Source of the DNA: Chloroflexota bacterium
Lineage (GTDB): Bacteria > Chloroflexota > Anaerolineae > Aggregatilineales > Ch27
Length of the DNA: 64,000 nucleotides
NCBI GenBank assembly: GCA_019873685.1
Contig: JAIOAT010000004.1
Span: 1 to 64,000 of the forward strand
Direction of reading: 5' to 3'
The notes below the pieces were generated by a model that saw only the letters and a program-made list of their open reading frames with translations, ran no database searches and was not told the DNA's origin. The stretch's first letter is position 1; every line of letters starts with the position of its first letter. This document shows, one piece after another, positions 61,301 through 64,000 of the stretch. The position numbers and the translations under genes are program-made.

Positions 61301-63505
61301 ATAGGCTTTCTGGGCGTGCGGCTGGGCAACCCGGATCTGTGGCATCCCAACTTCGGCGGCGAACGCCCGATGGATTTCGCCTACCTCAACGGCGTGCTGC
61401 GTAGCACGATCTTCCCGCCGATCAACCCCTGGTTCTCCGGGGGATACATCAACTACTACTATTACGGTTTCGTGCTGGTGGGCGCGCCGATCAAACTGCT
61501 GGGCCTCTTCCCGTCAGTGGCCTTTAACCTGATCCTGGCGACGCTATTCTCCCTGACCGGGATGGCCGCGTTCTCTGCTGCTTTCAACCTGGTCGGGAGC
61601 TGGCGGAAGCGTGCTGAGGATGGCCAGCCTGGCACGCTCTGGGGCAACCCCTGGGTGGCAGGCGGCGCGGCCATGCTGCTGGCAGTGGTGCTGGGCAATC
61701 TGGACGACATCCGCCTGATCATCACCGCGCTGGCACGGACGGGCGGCTGGCGACCGATCACCGGCGAGGAATTCCTGCCGCCGCTTGGCGCGATTCTGGG
61801 CGGGATCGGCAACCTGCTCAGCGGCCAGCCGCTCAATTTCAGCACGCACTGGTGGTACTGGAATCCGACGCGGGTGATGGCCCATACCGGAAACGCGATC
61901 ACGGAAATCCCGTACTTCACATTTCTGTACGGCGATCCGCACGCGCACGCTATCGCCATGCCGCTGACGCTGCTGGTCGTGGGCTGGCTGATTCACGAGG
62001 TACTGGTAGCCGGGCAGACAGGCGCGCGTTCCCGACTAGAGAGCGGGCTGGCGCTGGCCTTCGGCGCCCTGGCGGTGGGTATCCTGCAGGCGACTAACTT
62101 CGCCGACTGGGTGACATACCTGGTGCTATCGCTGTTCATGTTGAGCGTTGCGCACTACCTGGCGCTGCGCGCCGCGCACAGCAACCCCGGCGGGGTGGAC
62201 GCCATCCCGGAGCCGGGGAGTGGCTGGCGGGCGCTGGGGATGGTGGGCGGTGCGCCGTTGTACCTGGCCTGGCAGGCTGTGCGCCACTGGCCGCTGAGCT
62301 GGGCGGATGTGGGCCGCTGGGCTGTACGGCTGGGGGCGTTTGTGGCGCTGGGCGCGCTGTTCCTGGCCCCCTACACGTACTGGTATGCCACCGCCGACGC
62401 TGTGCCTGAACTGTGGCAGGGTCCGCGGACTCCGCTGTGGGCGTATCTTGACATGAACGGCCTGTTTCTGTTCCTGGTGGTTTCCCTGTTGATCTGGGAT
62501 ACGGCGCGTTGGCTGCGCACGATTCATGTGCGGGACCTGGCCGGGCGGCCAGGGCTGATCCTGATCGTGCTTGCCGGGCTGGGCTGGGCCGGTTTGATCA
62601 TCGTCGTTGCGGCGCTGCTGGGCTATACGATCGCGCTGATCGCATTGCCAGTGGCGCTCTGGGCGGCAATCCTTTTCTTCAGGCCGGGGCAGGCGACGGC
62701 GATGCGAGTGGTCTGGGCGCTGGTCGTACTGGCAGTCGGGTTGACTTTTGTGGTGGATGTGGTCGTCTGGGCCGGCGACATCGGTCGGCAGAACACCGTT
62801 TTTAAGTTTTACATGCAGGTGTGGCTGTTGCTGAGCGTGGTCGGCGGGGCAGCGCTGGCCTGGCTGTTGCGCTCCAGCGCGGGCTGGCCGGTAGGACGGC
62901 AGGGCGTCTGGCGCGGGGTGGCGCTGGTGCTGCTGACCATCGCCATGATGTATCCCCTGCTGGCGACGCAGGCCAAGTTTATCGACCGGATGGCTCCAGA
63001 AGCGCCGCACACGCTGGATGGCATGGCCTTCATGCCCTATGCCACGCAGGGCGAGCATGGCGCGTGGTTCTCCCTGGCGGAGGATTACGACCTGATTCGC
63101 TGGATGCAGGCTAACATCAAGGGCACGCCGGTGGTGCTGGAGGGCCAGAGCGAGCGCGAATACCTGTGGGGCGGGCGGATCTCGGTCTATACCGGCCTGC
63201 CGACGATCATCGGGTACAATTTCCACCAGCGCCAGCAGCGCACGCTGGAGCCGTTGTCGCGGCTGGTCGGTCAGCGCATCCTGCAGGTCAATACGATCTA
63301 CGATACGACCGATACAGCTCTGGCCTGGCGATTGCTGCAGGTGTTCGATGTCTCTTACATCGTGGTTGGCCAGCTGGAGCGGGCGTACTACCTACCAGCG
63401 GGTCTGGACAAATTTGAGCAGATGGCGGAGGCCGGGCTGCTGGAACTGGTTTATCAGACAGGCGACACACGGCTGTATGCCGTGCGGCGGGATGCTGCGC
63501 TGTGA
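58373..63505 (+). CDS. Giant membrane protein: GT39-like domain fused to DUF2298 domain
   Basis: The 1710-residue protein joins two polytopic modules. Residues 1-820 look like a GT-C enzyme: FRFIGQNWDDFTHLHPDERFL with acidic residues after TM1, GRTVSAVADLLTILFVFLIGRRLYD, QLAHFWTMDAFTGL, ASRINVAPLA, MRYYMPLYPL, then a soluble domain (about 470-800). Residues 860-1710 carry DUF2298 (YYY-type) features: HPNFGGERPMDFAYLNGVLRST, PPINPWFSGGYINYYYYGFVL, FLYGDPHAHAIAMPL, ATNFADWVTY, and WAGDIGRQNTVFKFYMQVW. The ribosome site is weak. Its task is probably lipid-linked sugar transfer to an external glycan; DUF2298 has no proven function known to me. Confidence 0.85.
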   Translation: MTEYPTVSALSPEPPAVPRQAARQLDWQGVLISLLLLLVMGSGAYFRFIGQNWDDFTHLHPDERFLTQVVTSIAPVSGIGEYFNTAESSLNPNNRGAGFYVYGTLPLFIVKAAAGIVAQATGDYSWVGYNGAHLVGRTVSAVADLLTILFVFLIGRRLYDRWIGLLAAALYAWAVLPIQLAHFWTMDAFTGLAVTVAVWLGVRILDDGGWGNYAGFGLALGAAVASRINVAPLAIVAALAALVRALPAFEEDHPLLSRRGLLVREGGGLVLAAFVSVVVFRLAQPYAFAGPSIFGILPNMDWWRQMQEVNRQVSGQADFPPNHQWASRIPYLFSWQNMVLWGMGLPLGLAAWVGWAAAGWQILRGRRRWVRHLLPFCWVLVYYGWQGGGWVMTMRYYMPLYPLLALFAAWALITLVRWAWARRGSALLARGGALALLSLVTVFTLVWAFGFTRIYTRQLTRVQASHWILQNIPADFSFTIMAEDGRTRMINVGLPNDSVTNVNALVANATRYFMDGDAQTGRFIIPDGFSGTVTHIHAEHLGDPNRDSGDETLWVGIVDVLADEVVAEGRITADFSQGESPLGEAYDILLDSPVTLTAGRMYELRSRAEAGAPIIVAGAAIATEGPWDDPIPWKVCALPGQMTWSPELPPGLVSLQECVGIDGFGMGYYQGLELYMAAEDNEQKRATMQEVLDGADYLTISSNRFYDSLSRLPMRFPMSLRYYRALFSGELGFELVRTFESTFTFGDLVVSDQVLPTYDVPAWLNEFEAEEAFHVYDHPVVFVFRKTENYDPAVVARVLNEVSLASSADQSAWLDPTRPVGVIQWNAKQASAAPTALMFTDTMREIQYSGGTWSELYNADAMINRSQLAAVVVWWGLLVVIGWATWPLLFALLPALPDRAFPLAKVAGLLLVSWLAWLGASLRLPTWSRGGLLLALLLVLIASAALGWRRRTALVAYVQAHWRQMLILEGLALLLFIGFLGVRLGNPDLWHPNFGGERPMDFAYLNGVLRSTIFPPINPWFSGGYINYYYYGFVLVGAPIKLLGLFPSVAFNLILATLFSLTGMAAFSAAFNLVGSWRKRAEDGQPGTLWGNPWVAGGAAMLLAVVLGNLDDIRLIITALARTGGWRPITGEEFLPPLGAILGGIGNLLSGQPLNFSTHWWYWNPTRVMAHTGNAITEIPYFTFLYGDPHAHAIAMPLTLLVVGWLIHEVLVAGQTGARSRLESGLALAFGALAVGILQATNFADWVTYLVLSLFMLSVAHYLALRAAHSNPGGVDAIPEPGSGWRALGMVGGAPLYLAWQAVRHWPLSWADVGRWAVRLGAFVALGALFLAPYTYWYATADAVPELWQGPRTPLWAYLDMNGLFLFLVVSLLIWDTARWLRTIHVRDLAGRPGLILIVLAGLGWAGLIIVVAALLGYTIALIALPVALWAAILFFRPGQATAMRVVWALVVLAVGLTFVVDVVVWAGDIGRQNTVFKFYMQVWLLLSVVGGAALAWLLRSSAGWPVGRQGVWRGVALVLLTIAMMYPLLATQAKFIDRMAPEAPHTLDGMAFMPYATQGEHGAWFSLAEDYDLIRWMQANIKGTPVVLEGQSEREYLWGGRISVYTGLPTIIGYNFHQRQQRTLEPLSRLVGQRILQVNTIYDTTDTALAWRLLQVFDVSYIVVGQLERAYYLPAGLDKFEQMAEAGLLELVYQTGDTRLYAVRRDAAL

Positions 63506-63539
63506 GCGGTATGGGCTTGCACCAGGGGCGTGAGGCGGC

Positions 63540-64000
63540 ATGATACAGGCAATTATCGACTGGCTGGGCCGTGAAGGAGGGCTGGTCTTTACCTGGTGGC
63601 TGCTGGTGACGCTAGCCGGGGCGGCAGCCTGGCCGCTGACCTTCCGGCTGCTGCGCGGCTTGCCCGATCGGGGGTACACGCTGGCTCGCTCAGCCGGGCT
63701 GGTAATCGTCGGGTATACCTTCTGGCTACTGGCGTCGCTGGGATTGTTGCGCAATAGCGCGGGGAGCATCGCCCTGGCTGCGCTGATTGTGCTGGCGGCT
63801 GGCCTGACAATCCTTGAGCGGGCGGCGATGGTGGAGTGGTTCCGCCGCAACTGGAAGTACGCGCTGGCGGTAGAAGTCCTGTTTGCCGGGCTGTTTTTTG
63901 GCTGGGTGGCGTTCCGGGCGCTGAACCCTGCGCTGACCGGCACCGAGAAGCCGATGGAAGTGGCCTTTACCAGCGCCATCCAGCGTAGTGCAACCTTCCC
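63540..64000 (+). CDS. Second DUF2298-like membrane protein, 3' end beyond window
   Basis: From ATG 63540 (MIQAIIDWLGREGG) 153 codons stay open to the window end. A G-rich GAGGCGG ribosome-like site lies just before it. Several TM helices are visible, with the same order as the start of the C-terminal half of the preceding protein: a WPLTFRLLRGLPDRGYTLARSAGLVI block, a short loop, then VLFAGLFFGWVAFRALNPALTGTEKPMEVAFTSAIQRS. This parallels the GNPDLWHPNFGGERPMDFAYLNGVLRS stretch of the neighbour. It is therefore a stand-alone DUF2298 paralogue, 34 bases downstream and probably cotranscribed. Confidence 0.8.
   Translation, partial: MIQAIIDWLGREGGLVFTWWLLVTLAGAAAWPLTFRLLRGLPDRGYTLARSAGLVIVGYTFWLLASLGLLRNSAGSIALAALIVLAAGLTILERAAMVEWFRRNWKYALAVEVLFAGLFFGWVAFRALNPALTGTEKPMEVAFTSAIQRSATF

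Overview
The window is GC-rich, densely coded bacterial chromosome, most likely from a Chloroflexota (Anaerolineae-like) genome. This is inferred from the DUF2298-type giant membrane protein, P/T-rich lipoproteins, a rod-shape (mre/rodA) plus full minCDE set, menaquinone-type prenyltransferase and discrete GlnRS/GluRS genes. I see no prophage, transposase or CRISPR array. Sigma70-like promoters are readable: the tRNA-Gly promoter is TTGACA-17-TATAAT, and others are close to it.

Layout. 1-13.5 kb: a truncated sensor kinase, an orphan receiver, a NERD-like membrane protein, methylglyoxal synthase, a GT4 glycosyltransferase, a TPR/PPC-domain membrane protein, VanZ, acetyl-CoA synthetase, a lipoprotein cytochrome c, an arsR-arsM arsenic methylation pair, surE, and a DUF309/UPF0316 pair. 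13.5-23.2 kb (minus strand): two phosphohexomutases (PMM/PGM and GlmM), a ClpB-like ATPase with a wrecked first ATPase domain, a response regulator-GH3 hexosaminidase operon and tilS.

23.3-31.5 kb (plus strand): a morphogenesis cluster mreB-mreC-mreD-PBP2-minC-minD-minE-rodA, then tRNA-Gly. This puts the elongation machinery and the division-site selection system in one transcription block. 31.6-39.2 kb: a MacB-type ABC exporter, a double-length phosphofructokinase whose second half has lost its catalytic residues, and a GltD-type oxidoreductase. 39.2-48.5 kb: L,D-transpeptidase, menA, a CinA-C-like/nucleotidyltransferase fusion, ribosomal protein L25, TrmI, a receiver and a TPR lytic transglycosylase. 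48.6-52.2 kb: tRNA-Gln next to glnS, and gltX convergent to glnS.

52.6-64 kb (plus strand): a polyprenyl/lipid-linked glycan locus holding an LPG-synthase-like flippase-type protein, GT4, a SAM methyltransferase, a GT39-like protein, a 1710-residue GT39-DUF2298 fusion, and the start of a second DUF2298-like protein cut by the window end.

The most interesting items are: the CinA-like/NadD-like fusion; the eukaryote-like tandem PFK; the Clp ATPase with a dead D1 ring; three apparently leaderless promoters (arsR, tilS, lytic transglycosylase) whose -10 box lies 6-7 nt before ATG; a duplicated ArsR operator; a possible attenuator in the gltX leader; and the GT39-DUF2298 fusion. All functions are assigned by reading sequence motifs; no database search was run.
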